A DNA stretch of 64,000 nt from Janibacter terrae NBRC 107853 (GTDB taxonomy: Bacteria; Actinomycetota; Actinomycetes; Actinomycetales; Dermatophilaceae). Position 1 is the stretch's first letter. The number at the start of each line of letters is the position of its first letter. Positions 42,557 to 51,355 of the stretch are shown here, piece by piece. The stretch is from positions 310,001 to 374,000 of the forward strand of contig NZ_BCUV01000006.1 in assembly GCF_001591405.1 (NCBI RefSeq). Direction: 5' to 3'. A program made the translations under genes and the position numbers. A model generated the notes under the pieces. It worked only from the letters and a program-made list of their open reading frames with translations. It did not search any database and was not told the origin of the DNA.

Positions 42557-42831
42557 GGACGACTCCTTTGTCGGTGGTCCGCACAGGCAAGCGGCGACGT
42601 CCCCGAGGGCCAAGGGTGACCGCTCGGTAGTGAGGCGAACGGTCCCCTCCGCACGCTCGGCGGCGCCGCCCTCCGTGGATCGTGACCGGCCTCTGACGGG
42701 CACCTGACGACCCTGTGACCGTGGCCTCCTGTGGAAACTCGAGATGCGGCCTGCGCGGATTTCACTACCGTTGGAGTCAGTTCTTCGGGGGCCCTCGGCG
42801 CTGCCCCGATCGTCGACGAAGGGGAGATCCC

Positions 42832-43431
42832 GTGCAGTTCTCGCGTGGAGCGGCAGCCCTGGCCGCCACGGCCGTCCTGACCGGCGGCCTGGCCGCCTGC
42901 GGTGAGGACGAGCCGACCGAGCCCACCACGACGGCCTCGCCCATCGAGGTCGACCCCAGCTCGAGCAGCTCGTCCGGCCCGAGTGTGTCGCCGACCTCGA
43001 CCGGAGCCGGCGCCGAGATGCCGAAGGACCTGCCGGCGGCTGCTCGTAAGGAGACCAAGGCGGGCGCTGCGGCTTTTGGGAAGTACTACTACGAGGCGAT
43101 GGGCGACGCTTCGCACACCGGCGAGACGGAAGAACTGGTGAAGCTCAGTCTGAAATCGTGCCCGCCGTGCGAACAGGTCCTCGACGACATCGAAGCCGAC
43201 GCCAAGATCAACCGGACCCGAGGCGAGGACCCCTACCGCTTCGCCAATGTCAGGGCAACAAAGCGGCCAGATGCGGGGTACAAGGTGTCTATGGACGTCA
43301 CAGTGCGCGCCCACAAGGTCTACGAGGACGGCAAAGTCATCGGATCGGTCGATCCGCTGCAGTACAAGTTGACTGAGCACGTCATCTGGTCCAACGGGCG
43401 CTGGCAAGTCTCCGACTGGGTCATTTCGTGA
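42832..43431 (+). CDS. DUF6318-type lipoprotein
   Basis: A 199-residue lipoprotein with a signal peptide ending in the lipobox GGLAAC, then a Thr/Ser/Pro-rich linker. The globular part (FGKYYYEAMGDASHTGETEE, SLKSCPPCEQVLDDIEAD, HVIWSNGRWQVSDWVI) fits DUF6318, with the Cys-x2-Cys pair. GTG 42832 has AAGGGGAG upstream. The function of the family is unknown. It overlaps the next gene by 4 bases. Confidence 0.8.
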   Translation: MQFSRGAAALAATAVLTGGLAACGEDEPTEPTTTASPIEVDPSSSSSSGPSVSPTSTGAGAEMPKDLPAAARKETKAGAAAFGKYYYEAMGDASHTGETEELVKLSLKSCPPCEQVLDDIEADAKINRTRGEDPYRFANVRATKRPDAGYKVSMDVTVRAHKVYEDGKVIGSVDPLQYKLTEHVIWSNGRWQVSDWVIS

Positions 43432-44423
43432 TCCGCGCAGGCGCAGCCCTGATCGTCGGGCTCATTGTTGCGGAGAGCACGATCACGAGTGCTTGGGGAG
43501 GCCCGAATGATCCGCCGGTCGACGTCAAGTTCACGGATCGAGGCGTACAGGGCGCCGCGAGCGTTCATCGGGACTTTACGGGCGCGCCTGGAACGTCCAA
43601 GGGCGGGAAGGCCGGCACAGCACCAGCCATCGACCCCAGCACGCCGCGTTCGGCCCACATCACAGGGACGAACGTCAAGGGCCCCGCGGTCAAGGACAGG
43701 GTCGAGGTCAAGTACCTCCCCTGTGACAACTCGACGTCCCAGTGCGACGGCACCCGCGCCGGGTGCATCACCGAGTCGGGCAACCCCAACAACTTCGACC
43801 TTCCTGTCACCACCCACGTCAGGGTCAACGACGGGCCGTGGCAGTCCACGGGTCGGGTCACGTGCGGGCCACCCGACGCCGTCACCATCCCCGGCGGTCC
43901 CGGGCAGCCGCCCGTCACCATCCCGGCCCCGGCAGCGCCGCCCGTCCCGACCCTGGCCCAGATCCAGACCGCCTTCCGCGAGCTGCCCTTCAGCAAGCCC
44001 AGCGTCACCATCCAGCCCAAGGGCCTGCGCACCCTGAAGAACTTCACGAACTTCTACGCCGCCTCATGGCCTGACGACACCGGGCTGCAACCCGGCGAGA
44101 CGAGCAGGACGATCAAGCTGCTCTCCTGGAACATCGAGTTCAAGGTCGCCGCCCGCGACTACCGCTACCACTTCGGCGACGGACAGACCTCCGTCTGGAC
44201 CAGCAGCACCGGCGGCACCTACCCCGACGGCGACATCACGCACCAGTACGCCGGCACCGGCGACAAGCAGGTCAAGGTCGACGCCCGCCTCACCGGCCAG
44301 TACCGCGTCAACGGCGGTCAGTGGCAGGACATCGCCACCGTCGCCGACCTCCAGGACGAACCACTCGACACCCTCCAGGTCTTCGGCACCAAGACCCAGC
44401 TCGTCGCCGACGACACCCACTGA
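43428..44423 (+). CDS. Secreted hypothetical protein
   Basis: A 331-residue exported protein with an N-terminal signal (AGAALIVGLIVAESTITSAW). A disordered Pro/Gly/Thr region follows. Two Cys pairs lie in the middle (YLPCDNSTSQCDGTRAGC), and a PKD-like strand domain near the end (RYHFGDGQTSVWTSSTGG, GDITHQYAGTGDKQVKVDAR). It starts at GTG 43428 inside the lipoprotein stop, so the two are translated together and probably act together at the cell surface. Confidence 0.75.
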   Translation: MIRAGAALIVGLIVAESTITSAWGGPNDPPVDVKFTDRGVQGAASVHRDFTGAPGTSKGGKAGTAPAIDPSTPRSAHITGTNVKGPAVKDRVEVKYLPCDNSTSQCDGTRAGCITESGNPNNFDLPVTTHVRVNDGPWQSTGRVTCGPPDAVTIPGGPGQPPVTIPAPAAPPVPTLAQIQTAFRELPFSKPSVTIQPKGLRTLKNFTNFYAASWPDDTGLQPGETSRTIKLLSWNIEFKVAARDYRYHFGDGQTSVWTSSTGGTYPDGDITHQYAGTGDKQVKVDARLTGQYRVNGGQWQDIATVADLQDEPLDTLQVFGTKTQLVADDTH

Positions 44424-44550
44424 CCCGCGCGTCGTACGGCAGTTCGCGTCCGGACCAACGAGATCCCGGGGCGCAGACCCCCTTCGTCGCTCGAACTGCC
44501 GCGCGACGCGCCGTGCAGTGGGAGGCCGGTCCCGACACCAACTGACCCGC
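44411..44550. repeat. Inverted-repeat element flanked by 18-bp direct repeats
   Basis: Arms 44427-44446 and 44492-44511 are 20-base inverted repeats with 18 matches (CGGCAGTTCG against CGAACTGCCG at the core). They enclose a 45-base centre. Outside them, CGACACCCACTGACCCGC (44411-44428) recurs at 44533-44550 with one mismatch. It lies between convergent genes and may be a terminator, or a small MITE-like insertion with a duplicated flank. Confidence 0.6.
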
Positions 44551-45968
44551 TACCGGTTGCGCCGCGCGATCGCCGTCGACAGCACCGCGGCGAACCCCGT
44601 CCAGGCCGCGTACGGCACGAGCGCCCAGCGGGTGCGCCCACCGGCGGCGGAGGCACGCCGCGCCAGGTCGGCCGAGCTCGCCGCGAGCACCCCGGCCTCG
44701 ACGGCCGCGAGCGCCGGGCGGCGCACCCGCCAGAAGACGACGCTCCACCCGGTGTTGAGCACGAGGTTGGTCCACAGCGCCCGCCGGTAGCGAGCCGCCT
44801 CGTCGAAGCGCCCCTCCTCCTCGAGCCGGACGAGCGTCGCGGCCGAGGTGACGGCGATGTCGGCGTAGAGCGGGGTCCACACGAGGGGGAAGGCGAGCTT
44901 CGGCGGCTGCCACGAGGGCAGGTCGAGCGAGCGGTACCACCGGCTGTCCGGCTGGGTCGCCGCCGCACCGACGGCCGCGCTGGCGACCGTCGCCGCCGTC
45001 ACCGTCAGCGCATCCCGCAGTGCGTGGTCGGGCCGGGTGCCGCGCATCGCCCGGCGCACCGCGTCGTCGAACCCGGTGAGTCCGCCCTCGGGGAGGCCGA
45101 CGAAGTCGTCGAGGTCATGCTCCCGGCGCACGACCTCGTGCACGAGGCTGCCGACGAGCGGCTTGGCGACATCCGCCTCGACCGGCGTGATGAGCCCGAC
45201 CCAGTGGCTGGCCAGCCACGGCGTGAGCACCGGGACCCCCACGATCACCCGTCGCCGCAGCCCGTTGACCCGCGCGAAGCGCTGGATCATCTCCTCGTAC
45301 GTGAGCACCTCCGGCCCGCCGATGTCGAAGGTGCGGTTGACGTCCGCGGGCAGCCGCGCCGCCCCGGCGAGGTAGTGCAGGGCGTCGTCGACGGCGATCG
45401 GCTGGATCCGGTTGCGCAGCCACTGCGGCGCGACCATCGCCGGCAGCCGCTCGGTGAGGTAGCGCAGCATGTCGAAGGAGACCGACCCGTCCCCCAGCAC
45501 GACCGCGGCCTGGAGCACGGCCGCCGGCACGGGGCTGTCGAGGAAGACCTCCCCGACCTCGACCCGGGAGGCCAGGTGCACCGACAGGTCCGCACCCTCG
45601 GGGTGCAGACCGCCGAGGTAGACGATCCGCCCGACCCCTTCGTCCGCGGCTGCCGACGCGAAGCCCTCGGCGAGCTCACGGTCCCGCCGGGCGAGGTCAC
45701 CGCCGCCGTCCATCGAGTGCACGAGGTAGTAGGCGACATCGACACCCGCGAGCGCCCGCCGCAGGTCCTCGCCGGACGTCGCGTCGCCCTCGACGACCTC
45801 GACCCGGTCGGCCCAGTCGTGGCTGCGCAGCTTGCCCGCGGATCGGGTGAGCACCCGCACGCTCCAGCCGTCGTCGAGCAGGCGGGGCACGAGCAGGCCC
45901 CCGATGTAGCCGGTCGCGCCGGTGACGAGCACCGTGCCGGGGGCGAAGGAAGCGGAGGTCGAGTTCAT
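44550..45968 (-). CDS. SDR-type NAD(P)-binding protein fused to TspO/MBR
   Basis: A 472-residue fusion. Residues 1-310 are an atypical SDR (TVLVTGATGYIGGLLVPRLL, DVAYYLVHSMDGGGDLARRD, FDIGGPEVLTYEEMIQRFAR). Residues 320-472 form a five-helix TspO tryptophan-rich sensory protein (WYRSLDLPSWQPPKLAFPLV, WTPLYADIAVTSAATLVRLE, LWTNLVLNTGWSVVFWRVRR). TspO proteins bind porphyrins and respond to oxygen or light in photosynthetic bacteria. An AGGTGA ribosome site lies in the end of the CPBP gene, seven bases ahead. Last gene of the six-gene operon. Confidence 0.88.
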   Translation of the reverse strand: MNSTSASFAPGTVLVTGATGYIGGLLVPRLLDDGWSVRVLTRSAGKLRSHDWADRVEVVEGDATSGEDLRRALAGVDVAYYLVHSMDGGGDLARRDRELAEGFASAAADEGVGRIVYLGGLHPEGADLSVHLASRVEVGEVFLDSPVPAAVLQAAVVLGDGSVSFDMLRYLTERLPAMVAPQWLRNRIQPIAVDDALHYLAGAARLPADVNRTFDIGGPEVLTYEEMIQRFARVNGLRRRVIVGVPVLTPWLASHWVGLITPVEADVAKPLVGSLVHEVVRREHDLDDFVGLPEGGLTGFDDAVRRAMRGTRPDHALRDALTVTAATVASAAVGAAATQPDSRWYRSLDLPSWQPPKLAFPLVWTPLYADIAVTSAATLVRLEEEGRFDEAARYRRALWTNLVLNTGWSVVFWRVRRPALAAVEAGVLAASSADLARRASAAGGRTRWALVPYAAWTGFAAVLSTAIARRNR

Positions 45969-45975
45969 GGGTCGG

Positions 45976-46698
45976 TCACCTCAGGAGGTCGAGGACGGGC
46001 GGGAGGAGGAAGAGCATCGAGCTGGACCAGATGACGTGCGTGAGGATCGGGGCGAGGATCCCGCCGGTGACCCGCCGCTGCGCCCCGGTCAGCAGACCGA
46101 GGAGGAGCGCGGCGAAGGTGAGCAGCAGGTTGCCGGTCGCGGCGGTGACGAGGACGTAGACGGCAGTGGTGATGGCGATCGGGTGCCTGCGCCCGACGGA
46201 GGCGAAGAGCGCACCGCGGAAGAAGAGCTCCTCGCCGATGCCGGTGATGACGGTGATCGCCCAGACGAGCGGCAGCGACCCGTAGCGGGCGTGGTCGAGG
46301 ACGTCGTCGACGAGCTCGGCCAGCCACGGCACCCGGCCCACGACGAGCGCGCCGGCGAGGAAGATCGCGACGGCGAGCAGGGCCAGGGCGATCGGCTGCA
46401 CGACCGGCCGGGCGAGGTCCGACTCGCGCGTGTGCGCCCACCCCACGTGCAAGCGCCCTGCGGCGGTCCCCCCGATGATCCACACCAGGGCCAGCGCGAG
46501 CCCGCCGAGGTAGAACGCGTCGTCACCCGGCGGGATGCGCAGGGTGACCGCGAGGACGACCGTGCCGACGAGGAGCGTCGCGACCGTGACCACCCGGCGC
46601 CGGCGCACGAGGGCGTCCGGCTCGGTGTGGTCGCGCGGCACCGGGGCGACCAGCGCCGCGGCGACGAAGGCGCGCAGCTCGCCGACGGGGTCGATCAC
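45976..46698 (-). CDS. CPBP-family intramembrane metalloprotease
   Basis: A 240-residue membrane protein with seven or eight helices. The active-site motif GIGEELFFRGALFASVGRRH (EExxxR) and the later histidine in LAPILTHVIWSSSMLF are present. CPBP/Rce1-like proteases trim membrane or prenylated proteins; no substrate is apparent. It starts at GTG 46698, overlapping the SDR stop by 4 bases. Confidence 0.85.
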   Translation of the reverse strand: MIDPVGELRAFVAAALVAPVPRDHTEPDALVRRRRVVTVATLLVGTVVLAVTLRIPPGDDAFYLGGLALALVWIIGGTAAGRLHVGWAHTRESDLARPVVQPIALALLAVAIFLAGALVVGRVPWLAELVDDVLDHARYGSLPLVWAITVITGIGEELFFRGALFASVGRRHPIAITTAVYVLVTAATGNLLLTFAALLLGLLTGAQRRVTGGILAPILTHVIWSSSMLFLLPPVLDLLR

Positions 46699-47447
46699 GA
46701 AGCGCGGGCCAGACGGGCCGTGATCATCGCCCACACCCGCTCGGGCAGCACGCGGGCGACCTTCATCGTCGCGGCCATCCGGCGGGGGAAGACGATCTCG
46801 ACCTTGCCCCCTTCGAGCCCGTCGGCGATCTCCGTGGCCGCCTCCTCGGGCTCGATGATGAAGGGCATGGGGAAGGAGTTGGTCTCCGTCATGTCCGTGC
46901 GCACGAACCCCGGGCAGACGGTCGTGACGCGGACGTCCTTCGTCGACAAGGAGGCGCGCATCGACTGCAGCAGGTTGATCTGCGCGGCCTTGGTCGCGCC
47001 GTAGGCCTCCGACCCGGACAGCCCGCGGTATCCGGCGACGGACGCGATGCCGACGAGGTGCCCGTGGCGGGCGGCGACCATCTCGGGCACGGTCGCGGCG
47101 ATGACATTGCCGAGCCCGAGGAGGTTGACCCGGATGTGCGTCTCGTACTCGTCGGCCAGCCACTCGTCGGCGGTGAAGGTGTGCCAGTAGCCCACCGACC
47201 AGATGACCATGTCGATGGGGCCGATCTCGCGGCGCACCTGCGCGGCCGCCTCCCGGGTCGCGGCGGCGTCGGTCGCGTCGAGCGCGACCGTGGCGAAGCG
47301 GCCCTGCGCGACCTCCTCGAGGCGCTCCTCCCGGCGGGCGCTGATCGCCAGGATCGCCCCCCGTCGGTGCAGCTCCTCGGCGAGGGCGGCACCGATGCCG
47401 CTCGAGGCGCCGACCAACCAGATGCGCTGTCCGACGATGCTGCTCAT
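46695..47447 (-). CDS. Short-chain dehydrogenase/reductase
   Basis: A 250-residue classical SDR: IWLVGASSGIGAALAEELHR (cofactor), and catalytic Ser/Tyr/Lys in LVGIASVAGYRGLSGSEAYG with ATKAAQ following. The Thr-Gly start is Val-Gly-Ala-Ser here, common in this group. The last 60 residues are positively charged and hydrophobic, suggesting membrane contact. It overlaps the cyclopropane-synthase-like gene by 4 bases, so probably acts on the same lipid. Confidence 0.88.
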   Translation of the reverse strand: MSSIVGQRIWLVGASSGIGAALAEELHRRGAILAISARREERLEEVAQGRFATVALDATDAAATREAAAQVRREIGPIDMVIWSVGYWHTFTADEWLADEYETHIRVNLLGLGNVIAATVPEMVAARHGHLVGIASVAGYRGLSGSEAYGATKAAQINLLQSMRASLSTKDVRVTTVCPGFVRTDMTETNSFPMPFIIEPEEAATEIADGLEGGKVEIVFPRRMAATMKVARVLPERVWAMITARLARAS

Positions 47448-48721
47448 GCCTGCTCCTGCCTCTCGAACCGGATCTGGGCGACGTCGAGGTAGTCGGCGGC
47501 GAACCCCGCCTCGCAGTACGCGAGGTAGAACTCCCACTTGCGGCGGAAGGTCTCGTCGAAGCCCGCCGCGGCGATCGTCGACCACTCCTGGTCGAACGTA
47601 CGCCGCCAGCGCCGCAATGTCTCGGCGTAGTCCCGGCCGAAGCGGTGGGTCGAGGTCACCCGCAGCGACGTGTGCCGTGCGGTCGTCTCCTCGATGGCCT
47701 CCTCGGAGGGGATGAGCCCGCCGGGGAAGATGTGCTTCTGGATCCAGCCGTACGAGCGGCGGGTCGCGAGGTAGCGCTCGTGCGACATGAGGATCGCCTG
47801 GATCGCGACGACGCCGCCGGGCGCGAGCAGGTCGTCGATCGCGCCGAAGTACGTCGGCCAGTACTCCTCGCCGACCGCTTCGATCATCTCGACGCTGACG
47901 ATCGCGTCGAACTGCCCCGTCACCTCGCGGTAGTCCTGCAGCCGCACCTCGACCCGCCCGGCGAGCCCCGGCTCGTCGACATCGGCCGCGGCGATGCGCT
48001 CCCGGGCCAGGGCGGCCTGCTCCTGGGAGAGCGTGATCGTCGTGACGAGCGCCCCGCGGCGCGCCGCGGCGATCGCGAGCGAGCCCCACCCGGTGCCGAT
48101 CTCGAGCACCCGCGAGCCGGCGCGCACGTCGGCGGTGTCGAGGATCGCCTCGATCTTCGCGTGCTGCGCCTCCTCGAGGCTCTGCTCGGTGAGCGTCCGC
48201 GAGCGGTCGAAGAGCGCCGAGCTGTAGCTCAGGGTCTCGTCGAGGAAGGCCTCGAAGAGGTCGTTGCTCAGGTCGTAGTGGGCCTCGATGTTCTTGCGCG
48301 AGCCGAGCAGCGTGTTGCGGGTGGCGCTCGGGATGCGTCGGTCGACGACGCGGCGCAGCCGGGCCAGCCCGGGCGGCACGAGCGTCGTGATCCGCTCGGC
48401 GAAGGGCACCAGCGCGTCCGCGAGGTCGGTACCGGGCGCCACCTCCCAGTCGCCGGCCATGTAGCCCTCGCCGAAGCCGATCTTGGGGTGGTGCGCCATC
48501 CGCTCGAAGAGCGCCGTCGGCCGCACGATCCGCAGCGTCGGGGCGTCGATGTCGCGTCCCCCGCCGAGGGTCGTGCCGTCGGGCATCGTCACCCGCACGG
48601 GCGCCCGCTCGAGGACCTTGGTGACGATCGGACGGGCGATGTGGGCCCGCACGCACCACGGACGAAGGGCGGGGCGGCTCAGGCAGATCGGTTGGTCGAG
48701 GGTGGGGGCTGCGGCGGTCAT
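47444..48721 (-). CDS. Cyclopropane-fatty-acyl-phospholipid synthase-like methyltransferase
   Basis: A 425-residue enzyme. The N-terminal lipid-binding part (PKIGFGEGYMAGDWEVAPGT) is followed by NIEAHYDLSNDLFEAFLDET, the SAM site SRVLEIGTGWGSLAIAAARR, VSVEMIEAVGEEYWPTYFGA and IFPGGLIPSEEAIEE. It should transfer a methyl or methylene group to an unsaturated fatty acyl chain in the membrane. It sits between DUF1365 and SDR genes with 4-base overlaps on both sides. Confidence 0.9.
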   Translation of the reverse strand: MTAAAPTLDQPICLSRPALRPWCVRAHIARPIVTKVLERAPVRVTMPDGTTLGGGRDIDAPTLRIVRPTALFERMAHHPKIGFGEGYMAGDWEVAPGTDLADALVPFAERITTLVPPGLARLRRVVDRRIPSATRNTLLGSRKNIEAHYDLSNDLFEAFLDETLSYSSALFDRSRTLTEQSLEEAQHAKIEAILDTADVRAGSRVLEIGTGWGSLAIAAARRGALVTTITLSQEQAALARERIAAADVDEPGLAGRVEVRLQDYREVTGQFDAIVSVEMIEAVGEEYWPTYFGAIDDLLAPGGVVAIQAILMSHERYLATRRSYGWIQKHIFPGGLIPSEEAIEETTARHTSLRVTSTHRFGRDYAETLRRWRRTFDQEWSTIAAAGFDETFRRKWEFYLAYCEAGFAADYLDVAQIRFERQEQA

Positions 48722-49476
48722 CGGACGTTCTCCTGGGAGTGGGGACGACGGGGCTGGATGGGGAGGCGGCGCAGCCACAGCCGGATGCCGTGGACGCGGA
48801 TGAGGGCGCTGACGCGCCAGGTCATGAGGAGGTGGCGGGCGGCGGTGCGCCACACCGCGGTCGGCGTCGCCGGTCGGGGCACCCCGGTGGTCGTCGCGGT
48901 GAGCACGCGCCGGCTCTCCCGGTCGAGGCCGACCGTGACGGTGACCCGCTCGGCGTCGAGCCGCAGGCTCACCGCGTACTCGCCGCTCGTGTCGTTGAAG
49001 GGCGAGACGTAGAAGGCCTTGTCCGTGCGTGCGTGCCCGCGCTCGTCGACGTCGAGCAGGTAGGCGTGGCGTTCGCCGTAGGTGTTGTGCACCTCGAAGA
49101 CGCAGGCGCGCAGGTCGCCGTCGGCGGTGAGGCACCAGAAGACCGTGAGCGGGTCGAAGACGTGCCCGAGCACCCGCGCGTTGGCGAGCATGACGACCCG
49201 GTCGCTCGTCTCGAGGGTCCTGCCACGGCGGGCGAGGAATCGCTCCAGGTCCCCGCGGATCCCGCCGCCGAGCCGCCCGCCGTCGAGGTGGTCGCGCGCC
49301 TCGATCCGGCTCAGGGCTCGCAGCGGTCCGCGGTAGCGCGGCAGGTCGTCGACGTCGACGAGCCACTGGTACTGCCGGTGGGTGAAGGCGTGCTCGAGGG
49401 GCGTGCGGCGCGTGTGGGCGACCGTCCCGACGACGAGGCTCGGCAGGGTCGGCAGCTCCGCGGTCGCGGCGCTCAC
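48718..49476 (-). CDS. DUF1365 protein
   Basis: A 252-residue protein. SLVVGTVAHTRRTPLEHAFT, HRQYQWLVDVDDLPRY, VLGHVFDPLTVFWCLTADGD and EVHNTYGERHAYLL are DUF1365 hallmarks. It is nearly always found with an FAD oxidoreductase and a cyclopropane-synthase-like gene, as here, and is thought to share in fatty-acid modification. GTG 49476 overlaps the upstream stop by 4 bases. Confidence 0.9.
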   Translation of the reverse strand: MSAATAELPTLPSLVVGTVAHTRRTPLEHAFTHRQYQWLVDVDDLPRYRGPLRALSRIEARDHLDGGRLGGGIRGDLERFLARRGRTLETSDRVVMLANARVLGHVFDPLTVFWCLTADGDLRACVFEVHNTYGERHAYLLDVDERGHARTDKAFYVSPFNDTSGEYAVSLRLDAERVTVTVGLDRESRRVLTATTTGVPRPATPTAVWRTAARHLLMTWRVSALIRVHGIRLWLRRLPIQPRRPHSQENVR

Positions 49477-50762
49477 CACCGCACCCCGAGGCGTTGCGCC
49501 GCCTCGACGCCGGACCGGCACCCGTCCTCGTGGAACCCCCAACCGAGGTGGGCCCCGGCGAAGGCGAGCCGGTCACCGCCGGCGGTCCGCAGCCGCGCGG
49601 CCGCGGCGACGGCCTCGCGCGTGAAGACCGGGTGCGCGTAGTCCATCCGCGCGATGACGTCCGTCTCGGCGAAGGGGGTGGGCGAGTTCAGCGTGACGAG
49701 GAACTGGTCGCCGCCCTCGTCGTACCCGTGCAGCCGGTTCATCCAGTAGCTGACCCGCGGCTGGACGGCGCCGCCGCACGTCGCGCTGCGGTAGTTCCAC
49801 GACGCGCGGGCCCGCGGTGCGCTCGGCAGGTGCCGGGTGTCGCGGTGCAGGACGGTCTCGTTGCGGGTGTAGCGGATGGCGGCGAGGTCCTCCTTCTCCT
49901 GCGGCGTCGCGTCGGCGAGCAGCGCGAGCGCCTGGTCGGCGTGCGTCGCGACGACGACCTTGTCGAAGGGGGTCACCCCGGCGGCCGTGCGGACGTCCAC
50001 CCCGTCAGCATGCCGGGTGAGGGAGGTGACGGGTGCGCTCGTGCGCACGTGACCGAGCCGCGCGGTCAGTGCGTCCACGTACGTCGCCGAGCCGCCGACG
50101 ACCGTGCGCCAGGTGGGCGACCCCGTGACGCTGAGCATGCCGTGGTGCTCGAGGAAGGCGAAGAGGTGGCGGGCCGGGTAGTCGAGCGAGTCCTCGTCGC
50201 CGGAGGACCACACGCACGAGACGAGCGGCAGGGCGAAGTGGGCGACGAAGTACGGCGAGAAGCGGTGCTGCTCGAGGAACTGGCCCCACGTCGGGTCGGC
50301 GGCACTCCCCCCTTCGTCCTGCGCGAGGAGCGCCCGGGCGGCCCGGTGGAACCGCGGGATCTCGACGAGCATCCGCAGGAAGCGCGGGTCGGCGAGCCGC
50401 CGAGGCTGCGCGAGCACCGCACCCGCCCCGCGGCCGCCGGCCCAGGACAGGCCGCAGCCGTCGCAGGTGATCGACATGCTCATCTCGGTCGGACGGGTCG
50501 GCACGTCGAGCTCGCGGAAGAGCCGCAGCAGGTGCGGGTAGGTGCGCTCGTTGTGGACGATGAAGCCGCTGTCGACGCGGGCCCGGCCCCCGTCGCTCGT
50601 CGGGACCGTGTGGGTGTGGGCGTGCCCGCCGAGCCGGGAGTCGGCCTCGAAGAGGGTGACCTCGTGGGTCTGCGACAGCACGTGCGCCGCGGTGAGCCCG
50701 GAGACACCGGCGCCGATGACGGCGACGGTGGGCCGGGTGGGTCGGTCGCGCAGGTCGGTCAT
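49473..50762 (-). CDS. FAD-dependent amine-oxidase-like oxidoreductase
   Basis: A 429-residue flavoprotein: TVAVIGAGVSGLTAAHVLSQ, VTLFEADSRLGGHAHTHTVP, VDSGFIVHNERTYPHLLRLF, and the closing motif LAFAGAHLGWGFHEDGCRSG, VEAAQRLGVRW. It belongs to the COG2907 group paired with DUF1365 and cyclopropane-synthase-like enzymes, probably a fatty-acyl desaturase or dehydrogenase. First gene of the operon; ATG 50762 lies about 87 bases downstream of the predicted -10. Confidence 0.88.
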   Translation of the reverse strand: MTDLRDRPTRPTVAVIGAGVSGLTAAHVLSQTHEVTLFEADSRLGGHAHTHTVPTSDGGRARVDSGFIVHNERTYPHLLRLFRELDVPTRPTEMSMSITCDGCGLSWAGGRGAGAVLAQPRRLADPRFLRMLVEIPRFHRAARALLAQDEGGSAADPTWGQFLEQHRFSPYFVAHFALPLVSCVWSSGDEDSLDYPARHLFAFLEHHGMLSVTGSPTWRTVVGGSATYVDALTARLGHVRTSAPVTSLTRHADGVDVRTAAGVTPFDKVVVATHADQALALLADATPQEKEDLAAIRYTRNETVLHRDTRHLPSAPRARASWNYRSATCGGAVQPRVSYWMNRLHGYDEGGDQFLVTLNSPTPFAETDVIARMDYAHPVFTREAVAAAARLRTAGGDRLAFAGAHLGWGFHEDGCRSGVEAAQRLGVRW

Positions 50763-50829
50763 GGGGCTCTCCCGGGAGTGGACGAGGACGAAGGGGCACG
50801 AGGTGTTCGATGCCGACCCTGCCAAAGGA

Positions 50830-50890
50830 TTGTTCAACCTTTGTCCAAAGGTTAGGATCGACGTCGAGCACCTGTCAAATGTTTGTCCAA
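50830..50890. promoter_or_regulatory. Overlapping divergent promoters with CarH/LitR-like repeats
   Basis: Plus strand: -35 TTGTTC (50830-50835), 17 bases, -10 TAGGAT (50853-50858). Minus strand: -35 TTGACA (50878-50873), 18 bases, -10 TAACCT (50854-50849). The two -10 boxes overlap. TTGTyCAA occurs at 50830, 50841 and 50883; the first two are exactly 11 bp apart. AACCTTTGTCCAAAGGTT (50836-50853) is a perfect 8-2-8 inverted repeat over the centre. Confidence 0.72.
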
Positions 50891-50903
50891 GGATGAGGTC
50901 ACC

Positions 50904-51344
50904 ATGAAGATCACCCGCACCATCGAGGTCCCCGACACCGCCCCGTCGGCCGTCTACGCCTATCTCTCCGACTTCACCACGAGCGAGGAGTGGGACCCCG
51001 GCACGGTGACGACGACCCTCGTCGAGGGCGACGGCGGGATCGGCAGCCGGTACCGCAACCGCTCGGTCTTCCGCGGCCGCGAGACCGAGCTGACCTACGT
51101 CACGGTCGACCTGCAACCGGACCGCCTCGTCGTCATGCGCGGGGAGAACTCGACCGTCGTCGCGCGCGACACCATGTCGATCAGCCCCACGGCCGACGGC
51201 TCGGGGAGCGTGCTCGTCTACGAGGCGGACTTCACCTTCAAGGGACTGGCCCGGCTGGCCACCCCCTTCCTGCGCGGCTCGCTGGAGGGCCTCGGGGACG
51301 ACGCCGAGGAGGCGCTCGCCCGCATCCTGCCCCGGCTGCAGTAA
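50904..51344 (+). CDS. SRPBCC-family protein
   Basis: A 146-residue START-like protein: ITRTIEVPDTAPSAVYAYLS, DFTTSEEWDPGTVTTTLVEG, ELTYVTVDLQPDRLVVMRGE, and a C-terminal helix FLRGSLEGLGDDAEEALARI. It binds a hydrophobic ligand in relatives. It precedes the MerR-B12 regulator by 11 bases and is transcribed from the shared divergent promoter, so it is probably part of the same response. Confidence 0.85.
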   Translation: MKITRTIEVPDTAPSAVYAYLSDFTTSEEWDPGTVTTTLVEGDGGIGSRYRNRSVFRGRETELTYVTVDLQPDRLVVMRGENSTVVARDTMSISPTADGSGSVLVYEADFTFKGLARLATPFLRGSLEGLGDDAEEALARILPRLQ

Positions 51345-51355
51345 GGACTCCGCCG

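Noticed and set aside
42557-42831. Possible gene in the 275-base gap before the lipoprotein
   Set aside because: No frame with a start, ribosome site and protein-like composition was found; only GC-rich short repeats are visible.
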